DNA from: VRUE01 sp963753245
GTDB lineage: Bacteria > Actinomycetota > Thermoleophilia > Solirubrobacterales > 70-9
Length of the DNA stretch: 64,000 nt
Assembly: GCA_963753245.1 (NCBI GenBank)
Contig: CAVWBK010000009.1
Span: forward strand, 1-64,000
Reading direction: 5' to 3'
In this document: positions 24,023 to 31,937 of the stretch, piece by piece
Numbering within the stretch: the stretch's first letter is position 1
How the letters are laid out: every line of letters begins with the position of its first letter
Translations under genes and position numbers: made by a program
The notes under the pieces: model-generated
The model's database searches: none
Seen by the model: only the letters and a program-made list of their open reading frames with translations
Told to the model about the DNA's origin: nothing

Positions 24023-24912
24023 CTTGGGCTTGCCGGCTTGCGGGCGCGAACGATCGCCGAGCCGGCGCGCTCGTGGACCCGGTGGGTCTCGGTGATCTCG
24101 ATGTCGATGAGGCCCGCCGAAGCGAGCGCGGCCTCGAACTCCGCTCGCGTCAGGGCTCCGGCGATACAGCCGGTCCACTGCGCCATTTCGGCGCGGGTCG
24201 CCTCTGCCATGTCCTCGTCGGCGATCACGTCGGAGACCGCGAAGCGCCCGCCGGGCCCAAGGACCCGCGCCGCCTCGGCGATCACCTTCGACTTGTCGGC
24301 GGAGAGGTTGATCACGCAGTTGGAGATCACCACGTCGACCGACTCGGCCGGCAGCGGGATCGCCTCGATCTCCCCGCGAAGCCACTCGACGTTCTCAATG
24401 CCTGCCTTGCGCTGGTTCTCGCGCGCCAGCGCCAGCATCTCGTCGGTCATGTCGAGGCCGTAGGCCTTGCCGTTCGGGCCGACGCGGCGGGCGGAGAGCA
24501 GCACGTCGATTCCGCCGCCCGAACCGAGATCGAGCACCGTCTCCCCTGGCGCCAGCTCGGCGACCGCGGTCGGATTGCCGCAGCCAAGCGAGGCCAGCGT
24601 CGCGGTTTCGGGCAACTCGCCGCGCTCGCCCTCCCCGTAGAGCCCGGAGCCGAAGACCAGCGCTTCCTCCTCGCTCAGGACCGCAGCTGATCCGCAACAG
24701 CCGCCGTCGCCCGCATTCACGGCGGTCGCGGCGGCGCCGTAGCGGGCGCGAACCGCCTCCCGGACCTCCTCGGCGTCGGGCTGACCGGCCGAGCAGCCGC
24801 AGCTGGAGGACTCCGATGAGCAGCAGCCGTCCTTCGCGGCGGGCTCGCAACAGGTCGCCTCGGCCTCGCTCGAGCAGCACGCGCTGGCCGGAGCCTGCTC
24901 TAGCTCAGCCAC
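24019..24912 (-). CDS. arsM: Arsenite S-adenosylmethionine methyltransferase with Cys-rich N-terminal extension
   Basis: Methylates trivalent arsenic using SAM. The core has LDLGSGGGIDVLLSA (SAM motif I) and the three expected Cys sites: SLGCGNPTA, ISNCVINLS and TGCIAGAL. The first 75 residues are unusual, with eight Cys by residue 40, mostly as CC pairs (C12/C13, C21/C22, C30/C31, C38, C40), and another CC at 72-73. This looks like an As(III)- or metal-binding leader. GTG 24912 overlaps the arsR stop and is preferred over the longer frame, which runs deeper into arsR. Volatile or less toxic methylarsenicals would be products. Confidence 0.92.
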   Translation of the reverse strand: MAELEQAPASACCSSEAEATCCEPAAKDGCCSSESSSCGCSAGQPDAEEVREAVRARYGAAATAVNAGDGGCCGSAAVLSEEEALVFGSGLYGEGERGELPETATLASLGCGNPTAVAELAPGETVLDLGSGGGIDVLLSARRVGPNGKAYGLDMTDEMLALARENQRKAGIENVEWLRGEIEAIPLPAESVDVVISNCVINLSADKSKVIAEAARVLGPGGRFAVSDVIADEDMAEATRAEMAQWTGCIAGALTRAEFEAALASAGLIDIEITETHRVHERAGSAIVRARKPASPR

Positions 24913-25253
24913 GCCGAGAACTCCTTCAGGGAGTCGGGGATCACGTAGTAGTAGGCCCACAGGCCCGGTCGCTCGGAGCCGACGATGCCCGCTTCGCGGA
25001 GCACCTTGAGGTGGTGGGAGATCGTCGGCTGCTTTAGGTCAAAGAGCGGGACCAGCTCGCAGACGCAGACCTTGCCGGCGTGCTTTCGCAGCACGTCAAC
25101 CAGCTGCAGGCGCACCGGATCGCCGAGCGCCTTGGCGACCACCGCCATCCGCTCGGCCTCCTGGCGCACCACGTCGGGATAGACGACCGGCTCGCAACAT
25201 GGTTCCCCGATGGGGCGCTTGGTCTTCGGCTCCAGCTCCAAATCGATGCTCAT
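24900..25253 (-). CDS. arsR: ArsR/SmtB-family arsenic-responsive repressor
   Basis: A 117-aa winged-helix repressor that should leave DNA when As(III) binds. The HTH is LKQPTISHHLKVLREAGIV. Candidate As(III) ligands are C63 and C65 (KVCVCELV, in the alpha3/4 region) and possibly the N-terminal pair C19/C20 (EPCCEP). The ATG at 25253 has no Shine-Dalgarno. It lies about 7 bp after a -10 box, so the mRNA is predicted to be leaderless. It heads the arsM/R2lox-like/arsC operon and sits on a promoter region shared with the divergent metallophosphoesterase gene. Confidence 0.93.
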   Translation of the reverse strand: MSIDLELEPKTKRPIGEPCCEPVVYPDVVRQEAERMAVVAKALGDPVRLQLVDVLRKHAGKVCVCELVPLFDLKQPTISHHLKVLREAGIVGSERPGLWAYYYVIPDSLKEFSAWLS

Positions 25254-25260
25254 CTATTTA

Positions 25261-25299
25261 CATATATCTATTGAAATCAGACTTGTCAATGCTTAGGAT
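25261..25299. promoter_or_regulatory. Face-to-face overlapping promoters of the divergent arsenic operons
   Basis: Minus strand: -35 TTGACA (25289-25284), 17-bp spacer, -10 TATATG (25266-25261). Plus strand: -35 TTGAAA (25271-25276), 17-bp spacer, -10 TAGGAT (25294-25299). Each -35 lies inside the other promoter. ATCTATT is directly repeated at 25252-25258 and 25266-25272 across the arsR -10, a plausible ArsR site. Each start codon is within about 10 bp of its -10. Confidence 0.7.
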
Positions 25300-25308
25300 C
25301 GCAGCCGA

Positions 25309-26028
25309 ATGGAGACCGTCGCCGTCATCACCGATATTCACGGCAACCTGCCGGCGCTTGAGGCCGCGCTGGCGAGGGTCGATGAGATCGCCCCCGATGC
25401 GCTCTACTGCGGCGGCGATCTGGTCGGCTACGGCCCCTGGCCCAACGAGGTCTGTCGGCTGATTCAGGAGCGGGGCATCCCGACGATCTACGGCAACTAC
25501 GACTACGCGATCGGCCGCGACGAAGAGGATTGTGGGTGCGCATACGTCACCCAGCACGACCGAGAGCTCGGCCAGCTCTCTGTGAACTGGACCCTGGAGC
25601 ACACCGACCAGCGCTCCAAGGACTTCATGCGAGCGCTGCCCTTCGACCTGCGCTTCGAGTTGGGGGGTGAACGGGTCCGCCTCGTCCACGGCTCACCGCG
25701 CAAGGTCAACGAGTACCTCTTCGAGGACAAGCCGGCGCACACGTTCGAACGGATCGCAGCAGGAGCGGACTGCGACGTGCTCATCTTCGGCCACACCCAC
25801 AAGCCCTGGATCGCCACCTACGGCGAGGTCCTCTTCGTCAACTGCGGCTCGGTCGGAAAGCCCAAGGACGGCGATTCGCGTGGGGGCTTCGCGCTGCTTG
25901 AGGCCAGCGGCGACGAGGTGCAGGCCCGAATCGAGCGCTTTCACTACGACGCCGAGCTTGCCTCGCGCGAAGTCGCCGCCGCCGGCCTGCCCGCCGAGTT
26001 CGCAGAGAAGCTCCTGGTCGCGGCATGA
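25309..26028 (+). CDS. Calcineurin-like metallophosphoesterase in the arsenic operon
   Basis: A 239-aa YfcE/MPE-type phosphoesterase. Dimetal motifs in order: DIHGN (D9, H11), GDLVGYG, GNYD, VHGSP and GHTHKPW, followed by the family's NCGSVGKPKD. Substrates of this group include phosphodiesters and small phosphomonoesters. It is first in an operon with an ArsC and an aquaporin, reads away from arsR, and shares its promoter region, so arsenic induction is likely. It has no Shine-Dalgarno and is predicted leaderless. Its arsenic role is unknown; clearing arsenate-derived esters or repairing phosphate metabolism are options. Confidence 0.9.
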   Translation: METVAVITDIHGNLPALEAALARVDEIAPDALYCGGDLVGYGPWPNEVCRLIQERGIPTIYGNYDYAIGRDEEDCGCAYVTQHDRELGQLSVNWTLEHTDQRSKDFMRALPFDLRFELGGERVRLVHGSPRKVNEYLFEDKPAHTFERIAAGADCDVLIFGHTHKPWIATYGEVLFVNCGSVGKPKDGDSRGGFALLEASGDEVQARIERFHYDAELASREVAAAGLPAEFAEKLLVAA

Positions 26029-26041
26029 GGGCGGGGAGCTG

Positions 26042-26662
26042 ATGAGAAACGTCCTCTTCGTCTGCACGCAGAACGCCGGCCGCTCGCAGATGGCCCAGGC
26101 GTTCTTCGAGCGCTACGCACCGCCTGACTTGCGGGCCGAGTCGGCCGGGCTCGAGCCGGCCGAGCGCATCCACCCGCCGGTGGTCAAGGCGATGAAGGAG
26201 GTCGGCATCGACATCTCCGACCGCCGCCCGAAGAAGTTGACCGTCGAGATGCAGCTGCACGCCGATCTTGGGATCACCCTGGCCTGCGGCGGGCGCTGCC
26301 CCTATGTCCCGACCCTGGTCGAAGATTGGGATGTGGCCGACCCCGACGGCAGGCCCATCGAGGCGGTCCGCGTCATCCGCGATGACCTCGCGGGCCGGGT
26401 TGAGGACCTGCTTCTCAATCGAGTCGAGGAGGTCCGCGCCGATGACACCGCCCACGCGGTCCGGCTGGCCCGCCTTCTCCCAAACCTGATTGCAGAATTT
26501 GAGGCGCAGCGGACTCCTGAGGAGATTCGCGAGTGCGCCGACGCCGTCCTGGCGCACTACGACGAGGCGCAGATCCGCAGCCACGTCCTGACCCTGGCGC
26601 AGCGCCGCACCCGCGAGTGCCTGCGCGCCCCGACTTGCTATGAGCTGGAGGTTGCCCGATGA
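26042..26662 (+). CDS. arsC: Arsenate reductase with C-terminal helical domain
   Basis: A 206-aa protein. Residues 1-135 are LMW-phosphatase-type ArsC with P-loop CTQNAGRS (C8) and redox C82/C86 (LACGGRCPYVP). Residues about 140-206 are an added helical domain (RTPEEIRECADAVL, SHVLTLAQRRTRECL) that resembles the three-helix-bundle dimerisation segments seen in some actinobacterial arsenate reductases, plus a closing Cys (APTCYEL). ATG 26042 has a GGGGAG upstream, and the stop overlaps the aquaporin ATG. It probably feeds arsenite directly to that channel. Confidence 0.9.
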   Translation: MRNVLFVCTQNAGRSQMAQAFFERYAPPDLRAESAGLEPAERIHPPVVKAMKEVGIDISDRRPKKLTVEMQLHADLGITLACGGRCPYVPTLVEDWDVADPDGRPIEAVRVIRDDLAGRVEDLLLNRVEEVRADDTAHAVRLARLLPNLIAEFEAQRTPEEIRECADAVLAHYDEAQIRSHVLTLAQRRTRECLRAPTCYELEVAR

Positions 26663-27411
26663 CCGAGGCCCCGCTGCCGCGCCGCCTTTTCGCCGAGTTC
26701 CTCGGCTCGGCATTTCTCGCCGCCACGGTGATCGGGTCGGGCATCGCCGCCGCCCAGCTCTCACCGAACGACGTCGGCCTGCAGCTCTTCGAGAACGCCG
26801 CCGCCACTGCGGCTGGCCTCTTCACCTTCATCCTGATGTTCGGGCAGGTATCGGGCGCCCACTTCAACCCGGTGGTCTCCCTGGTCGATGCCAGCTTCGG
26901 TGGGCTGCGCTGGCGCCACGCCCTGGCCTATATCCCGGCCCAGGTCGCCGGCTGCATTGCGGGAGCGGTCGCCGCGAATGCGATGTTCGCCCTCTCGGTG
27001 ATCAGCATCTCGACCCACCACAGAGCTTCTCCCTCGCACCTGTTCGCCGAGGTCGTCGCCACCCTGGGCCTGATCCTGGTGATCTTCTCGTTGGCGCGGA
27101 CCAAGCGGGGCAACCTCGCTCCGGCCGCCGTCGGTGCCTACATCGGCGCCGCCTACTTCTTCACCAGCTCGACCAGCTTCGCCAACCCGGCGATCGACGT
27201 GGGGCGGATGTTCTCCAACACGTTTGCCGGTATCGCCCCAGCATCGGTGCCGGCCTTCATCGTCTTTCAGCTCATCGGCGGTGCGGTGGCGATTGCCGTT
27301 ATCCGCATCCTCTACCCAGACATCACGGCCGATGAGGCGGCGGAGATCATGCTGCCGCACGGCGAGGACGGCGTCCCCGACGTCCCGCTGGCCGCGAAGC
27401 ACGGTGGCTGA
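26659..27411 (+). CDS. aqpS: Aquaporin/MIP-family channel, probable arsenite channel (AqpS-like)
   Basis: A 250-aa integral membrane protein with six TM helices and two half-helices. The first NPA motif is NPV (SGAHFNPVVSL); the second is intact (FANPAIDVGRMF), with the selectivity-filter Arg in place. MIP channels in arsenic operons, such as AqpS of Sinorhizobium, let arsenite leave down its gradient after ArsC reduction. Coupling to ArsC by an ATGA overlap supports that role here. The polar C-terminal 40 residues are cytoplasmic. The gene name is given by analogy. Confidence 0.88.
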   Translation: MTEAPLPRRLFAEFLGSAFLAATVIGSGIAAAQLSPNDVGLQLFENAAATAAGLFTFILMFGQVSGAHFNPVVSLVDASFGGLRWRHALAYIPAQVAGCIAGAVAANAMFALSVISISTHHRASPSHLFAEVVATLGLILVIFSLARTKRGNLAPAAVGAYIGAAYFFTSSTSFANPAIDVGRMFSNTFAGIAPASVPAFIVFQLIGGAVAIAVIRILYPDITADEAAEIMLPHGEDGVPDVPLAAKHGG

Positions 27412-27513
27412 AATGCCGCCTCATCCGGCTTCTTCTGACTTGGCATTCATCCGCGGTTCCACTCATCTATCGAGAAATGCGCGCCGGGTTCAGCGGCGCC
27501 GAAGGGGGATTCC

Positions 27514-28101
27514 TTGAAGCAGTCTCTGTTGCGCGTCAGTCCAAGAAACCTAGTCGTGGCCGCTGCATCCGTCGCTCTGTTGGTGGCCGTGATCGGCCCA
27601 TCGCTCGCCAGCGGGTCCAGCGCCGGATCGTCATCGGCGCTGCCGACCATCACCATCAAGGGCAGCAGCGAAAAGACGTTGCACTTCGTCGGCCCGAAGA
27701 CCATCACCGAAGGCGAAGAACTGGAAATCGTCAACCAGACCGACCCGCGCAAGGTTGGGCCGCAGACCTTCTCGCTGGTCGAAGCCTCCCTCATTCCGAA
27801 GACCAAGGCTCAGCGCGAAAGCTGCGACAAGAAGGGGCACATCTGCAAGGCCATCATGGGCTGGCACGGAGTGAGGGGCCAAGCCTCAGCAAAGACCGTG
27901 GTTGTCGAAGCAGGCGAAAAAGGCTGGGACGCAGAAGGTGGGCTCAAGGCCAAGGGCGATTCCTGGTTCGCCGGCAACAAGGGTGCGGTCTTCGGTCAGC
28001 GGGTCACGGCCGGCGCGACTGCGGCACCGATCAAGCTGACCTTCATGAGCGCCTTCGATCCATCGCTGCACGGCAGCATCACGGTCTTGCCGTTGCGCTA
28101 G
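27514..28101 (+). CDS. Secreted protein, possibly cupredoxin-like
   Basis: A 195-aa exported protein. TTG 27514 follows AAGGGGG and gives a signal peptide (residues 1-33). The mature part is strand-rich (KTLHFVGPKTITEGEELEIVNQ), has a CxxC-like pair of cysteines separated by six residues (SCDKKGHIC) and ends LHGSITVLPLR, a cupredoxin-like ending. The usual H-C-H-M copper set is not clear, so metal binding is uncertain. It lies between the aquaporin and the ArsB-like permease and may be co-induced. Family not firmly recognised. Confidence 0.7.
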   Translation: MKQSLLRVSPRNLVVAAASVALLVAVIGPSLASGSSAGSSSALPTITIKGSSEKTLHFVGPKTITEGEELEIVNQTDPRKVGPQTFSLVEASLIPKTKAQRESCDKKGHICKAIMGWHGVRGQASAKTVVVEAGEKGWDAEGGLKAKGDSWFAGNKGAVFGQRVTAGATAAPIKLTFMSAFDPSLHGSITVLPLR

Positions 28102-28125
28102 CCGTAAAAACCTCGGCTCGATTTT
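28100..28125 (+). terminator. Weak intrinsic terminator candidate
   Basis: AGCCG (28100-28104) pairs with CGGCT (28114-28118), followed by CGATTTT. The stem is short (5 bp), but it starts at the stop codon of the secreted protein and ends in a T-run. Confidence 0.35.
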
Positions 28126-28340
28126 GTCCAGGGCGCAGAGGTCCAGCGTCCTGGGCTTTGTTGGTAGCGAGCGCTGTTCCCGATCTGTCGCACCAGCCGC
28201 CCTTCTCGCTTCATCAAAGCGCGGGCTAAGCCGGGTCTGGCGAAAAGCTGGCATCAGACGACGGGAGCGGGCTTGGCGACCGACAGGATGAGGACTTCAG
28301 CAACACCCGGTCGGAGCGCGACCCTGGCAGGCTGTCGCTG

Positions 28341-29399
28341 GTGCATCTGAGCGCTGCCGCAGAACAAGCCTGGCCCCCATTTGTGCTTGTCAGCGGGTTG
28401 TTGCTGATCGGCCTGGTCGCCAATCGCGATGGCCTGTTCGAGCAAGCCGGGCGTTTCCTGCAGGCCCTCGCGGGTCCGCCCGTGGCGTTGCTCGCCGCCT
28501 GCCTGCTGCTCGTAGCCGTCGTGACTGCGGTGCTCAACCTCGACACCGCTGTGGTGTTCCTGACTCCTGTCTTGGTGCATGCAGCTCGCCGGCGCGGCAT
28601 TGAGGAGGAGGCGTTTCTTTACGGCGCGGTCTACATGGCCAACGCATCATCGCTCTACCTGCTCGGATCCAATCTCACCAACCTGCTCGTCTTAGCCCAC
28701 CAGCCGATCTCCGGCGCGACGTTTGCCGCGCGCATGTTCGTCACTGCGCTCGCCGCAACACTCGCAACTGCGCTCGGGCTGTTTGTGCTCTTTCGCCGCC
28801 GATTGCGAGCCTCCGCAAGTCGACATCCTCAGCGGGCGAGCTGGGACGCGCTCGGCTTGGGGCTTCCTGGCGCTCTCGCCGCCGCGGTCCTCACAATCGC
28901 GCTTCGCGACCCGGCGATACCCGTCCTCCTAATCGGATTGACCCTGGCCGCGATTGAGGTGGGGCGAGGCCGGCTGCAGTGGCGGGATATCTGGCGCGCA
29001 CTCGGCCCGGTGGTGCTGGTCAGCCTGTTCTTGGTGTGCGTCGGGCTGGGAGTCCTTGCGCGCTCCTGGGACGGTCCTGCGCACCTGCTGAGCGGCGCCG
29101 GACCATGGGGCACTACGGGGATCGGGGCGCTTGCGTCGGTGCTGATCAACAACCTTCCTGCCGCTGTCTTTCTCTCGGCACACCCGGTCGCGCACCAGAG
29201 CGCATTGCTCCTGGGGCTAAACGTCGGCCCCAACATTGCCGCGACTGGGTCCCTCTCGGCGTTCCTGTGGTGGCGTGCCGCACAACAGGTGCATGCACAG
29301 CCATCACTTGTGGCGTTCTCGCGCCGAGGAGTCCCCCTTGCCGTCTTCGCGATCCTTGTCGCTCTGGGGGCCGCGGCCGTCCTGCCGAGCGGCCTCTGA
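28341..29399 (+). CDS. arsB: ArsB/SLC13-like arsenite efflux permease, short N-terminus
   Basis: A 352-aa membrane transporter of the ion-transporter (ArsB/NhaD) superfamily, likely exporting arsenite. ArsB-type signatures: VLNLDTAVVFLTPVLV, SSLYLLGSNLTNLL, SVLINNLPAAVFLS and LNVGPNIAATGSLSAFLW. About ten hydrophobic segments are present. Classical ArsB is about 420 aa. Here the first two TM helices appear missing, and the frame upstream of GTG 28341 has no usual start before a stop near 28228. Either a natural short form or an N-terminal truncation. Symbol assigned on motif resemblance. Confidence 0.8.
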   Translation: MHLSAAAEQAWPPFVLVSGLLLIGLVANRDGLFEQAGRFLQALAGPPVALLAACLLLVAVVTAVLNLDTAVVFLTPVLVHAARRRGIEEEAFLYGAVYMANASSLYLLGSNLTNLLVLAHQPISGATFAARMFVTALAATLATALGLFVLFRRRLRASASRHPQRASWDALGLGLPGALAAAVLTIALRDPAIPVLLIGLTLAAIEVGRGRLQWRDIWRALGPVVLVSLFLVCVGLGVLARSWDGPAHLLSGAGPWGTTGIGALASVLINNLPAAVFLSAHPVAHQSALLLGLNVGPNIAATGSLSAFLWWRAAQQVHAQPSLVAFSRRGVPLAVFAILVALGAAAVLPSGL

Positions 29400-29584
29400 G
29401 CGCTGACCGAGGAGTGCCAGGGCAGCAGTGAGGTCGACCGTCGCGCCCTGCACTGAGAAACGGAAGCATTCCTCGGTGGCGGCCCGAGACGCTCGAGGAT
29501 CCTCCGCTGCGGGATCGCCGGCCGTGTTGGCGGACGCGCTCGCAATCACGCCTGAGCAACAACCTCGGCCAGCGGCGCGAGGTC

Positions 29585-30052
29585 TCAGAAGGCGCGGTAG
29601 GTGCTCTTCGTGATCGTGAAGCCGTGATGCGAGCGATTTGCGCAGCGAACCGCTCGCGAACCGATCGTGCAGGTCACGCTGATCGGGCCGATGCTCCACT
29701 TGCGCCCCTTGCTGAGCGCCACCGGTTTTGTGCCGACGAAGGAGTCTTGGCTGAGCCGTGCGAGCGAGGGGTGCCCAGTCGATCCGAGGAAGACAAAACC
29801 GGAGTCACCGATGCTCTTGGCCTTCGGGGGCGGCACCGGCTTGGCGCTACAGAGCAGCTGCATCGGCGGCGAGTTGACCGGGTGGATCGCAACGCCACAG
29901 GTGACCTTCCCGCCCAGCGCCGTCCACAGCTGCGCGCTCGACGTCGAGGCGAGGGCGGTCGGGGCGAGCGTCGCCAAAAACAGCGCCGCGAGAGCCGTTG
30001 CGAGCAGGATGCCCCGGTGAAAGTGCCTCCCTCCGCGGGTTGGCTTTGCCAC
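29585..30052 (-). CDS. Small secreted protein of unknown function
   Basis: A 155-aa exported protein from GTG 30052; the longer frame to 30139 adds a basic leader and is less likely. Signal peptide: GILLATALAALFLATLAPTALA. The mature protein has four Cys (VTCGVAIH, LLCSAKP, VTCTIGS, VRCANRS), probably two disulfides, and ends HHGFTITKSTYRAF. This looks like a small disulfide-stabilised extracellular domain. Function unknown; it converges on the ArsB-like gene. Confidence 0.7.
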   Translation of the reverse strand: MAKPTRGGRHFHRGILLATALAALFLATLAPTALASTSSAQLWTALGGKVTCGVAIHPVNSPPMQLLCSAKPVPPPKAKSIGDSGFVFLGSTGHPSLARLSQDSFVGTKPVALSKGRKWSIGPISVTCTIGSRAVRCANRSHHGFTITKSTYRAF

Positions 30053-30184
30053 GCCGAGGATTGTAGCCCTGGACCGGGTACCTGAGACCCGGCGGCCTCT
30101 TTTGGGGATTGCGAGCTCCGTTGGTCTCACTTCAGGCACCCGCTCTCGGGATCCGACTTGGCTCGAGCACGCGCAGGTGCTGTG

Positions 30185-30787
30185 TCATCGAGAGGGGTGG
30201 GCTCCTGCGCCGGCCCGCAGCATCGAGGTCAGCGGTGGACAGGAGGCCGACCGGGTCACCGCCGTGACCTCGAAGCCGTGACGTTCATAGAGGCTCACGT
30301 TGCGCGGGTTCGGGGTCTCGAGAAAGGCCGGCAGGCCGCTTTCGTCGACGATCGCCAGGCAGTGTGCGAGGAGCCGGCCGCCGATGCCGGCGCCCTGGTG
30401 GCCCGGCTCGACTGCCAGCCAGGGCAGATACCAATGCGGGTAGGCAGGGTGTGCGTCGCCCATCTGTCCGAGTACCGAAAACGTCTCCTCCTGCTTTCCC
30501 TCGGCGACGCTCTCGCTCAGCACGGCGACGACCGCGTCATCGTCCGGAACGACCCCTGGGCCAAGCCAGAGGGCGACCGCAGATTGATCCTCGAGGCACC
30601 AGGCGCTGCCCTGCTCAAACGCCCGTCCCCCGAGCGCGGCGACCAAACTCGGGAAGTTCTGCTCGTAGTCCTGATCAGCCGCGTAGAGCCAGCGCTCGAC
30701 CGGATCGGCGGCGAATGCAGAGACGACGGTGGCGATCGTCTGGGGTTCGTCGCCGGGGTTGAGCGGTGAAGCCGGCTGGGAGCTCAC
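30185..30787 (-). CDS. GNAT-family N-acetyltransferase
   Basis: A 200-aa acetyltransferase. The acetyl-CoA motif is VEPGHQGAGIGGRLL, preceded by the WYLPWLAV strand and followed by the FLETPNPRNVSLYERHGFEV segment typical of GNAT proteins. The acceptor could be an antibiotic, polyamine or protein; nothing here decides. GTG 30787 start. Stand-alone gene. Confidence 0.9.
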   Translation of the reverse strand: MSSQPASPLNPGDEPQTIATVVSAFAADPVERWLYAADQDYEQNFPSLVAALGGRAFEQGSAWCLEDQSAVALWLGPGVVPDDDAVVAVLSESVAEGKQEETFSVLGQMGDAHPAYPHWYLPWLAVEPGHQGAGIGGRLLAHCLAIVDESGLPAFLETPNPRNVSLYERHGFEVTAVTRSASCPPLTSMLRAGAGAHPSR

Positions 30788-31147
30788 CGTCCGATTCTAG
30801 GCCGCGGTTAGCGCGCAAGCGAAGGTATCCGCTTGCCGGGGAGGTCGGCGATTGCTGAATAGCGGTAATCGGCGGCGATCCGTGCTTCGATCCCGACCAC
30901 GCTGCGATCAATGGAGAGCGCCGCGCCGTTTGAGCATGAAATGGGCCGAGGCGCTCCGCGCTAAAGAGGTCCTCCAGAGGCCCCGGATGAGCGAGCCGCA
31001 AGGCCCGAATTCAAGGCACCGCCTCAGGACGTGCTCCTCGATTGCTGGCCAGACCCAGGATCACGCCCAGGGAGAAGACCCCGACGAACTGGCGAGGCCC
31101 AACCTTGGCACCACCTCGCCATTTAAGCGTTCAGTCAAGTGCGCTGG
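30788..31147. other. Intergenic region without a recognisable gene
   Basis: About 360 bp between the GNAT gene and the end of the redox operon. A short minus-strand stretch (31020-31110) encodes a hydrophobic run (FVGVFSLGVILGLASN) but has no start codon. I see no RNA gene or repeat. Confidence 0.4.
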
Positions 31148-31900
31148 CTAGGCGCGGTAATCGGGATTCGGGAAATCGAAGCTGCAGCCCGCGTCCCACT
31201 TCGTCCGCTGGTTCCCATGGGCTGGGATGCCGCCCGCGTCCTTCAGCGTCCGCGCCAGGTGCAGCATGTTCCAGGCCGCAAATGTTGTGTTGCGGTTGGT
31301 GAAGTCGTTCTCGGGGCCGCCCGAGCCCTCGTCGAGGTAGGAGGGACCTGGCCCGGCCTCGCCGATCCAGCCGGCGTCGGCCTGCGGGGGGATCGTGTAG
31401 CCGAGGTGCTGCAGCGAGTAGAGGGTGTTCATCGCGCAATGCTTGACGCCGTCCTCGTTGCCGGTCACCAGGCAGCCACCGACGCGCCCGTAATAGGCGT
31501 ACTGGCCGGCATCGTTGAGCAGGTGCGAGTTGCCGTAGAGGCGCTCGACGATCTGGGTCGCGATCGAGGACTTCTCTCCCAGCCAGATCGACATGCCGAG
31601 GACGAGGATGTCGGCCGCCATAACTCGTTCGAAGATCGCCGGCCAGGCGTCCGTCTCCCAGCCATGCTCGGTCATGTCGGGCCAGACGCCGGTGGCGATC
31701 TCATGGTCGACGGCGCGGATGCAATCGACCGCGACCCCGTTGCGGCGCATGATCTCCATCGAGATGTCGATCAGGCCCTGGGTGTTGGAGACCTCCGGAC
31801 TGCGCTTCAGCGTGCAGTTGAGGAAGAGGGCGCTCAGATCCGAGTAGTCGATCTCGCTCTTCTCGCACAGCTCGGCCTGTTGGTCGGTCAGCTCGGTCAC
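31148..31900 (-). CDS. Flavodoxin-like NAD(P)H-dependent FMN reductase
   Basis: A 250-aa WrbA/iron-sulfur-flavoprotein-like reductase. It begins with an N-terminal helix, then LSALFLNCTLKRSPEVSNTQGLI, where the T/S-rich loop binds FMN phosphate. It continues with ILVLGMSIWLGEKSS and the GGCLVTGNEDG strand-loop. The 70-residue C-terminal region is longer than in simple NADPH-FMN reductases. GTG 31900 has a well-placed AGGAG. It is the last gene after the histidine kinase (37-bp gap), so quinone or flavin reduction is probably part of the same redox response. It is not a typical ArsH. Confidence 0.85.
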   Translation of the reverse strand: MTELTDQQAELCEKSEIDYSDLSALFLNCTLKRSPEVSNTQGLIDISMEIMRRNGVAVDCIRAVDHEIATGVWPDMTEHGWETDAWPAIFERVMAADILVLGMSIWLGEKSSIATQIVERLYGNSHLLNDAGQYAYYGRVGGCLVTGNEDGVKHCAMNTLYSLQHLGYTIPPQADAGWIGEAGPGPSYLDEGSGGPENDFTNRNTTFAAWNMLHLARTLKDAGGIPAHGNQRTKWDAGCSFDFPNPDYRA

Positions 31901-31937
31901 GGCAGCTCCTTGTCGTCGCAGGGTCCCAATTTTCCCT

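Noticed and set aside
31148..31900. Assignment of the flavodoxin-like reductase as ArsH
   Set aside because: It lacks the ArsH-type N-terminal pattern, is longer, and belongs by position to the redox two-component operon rather than to the arsenic operons.
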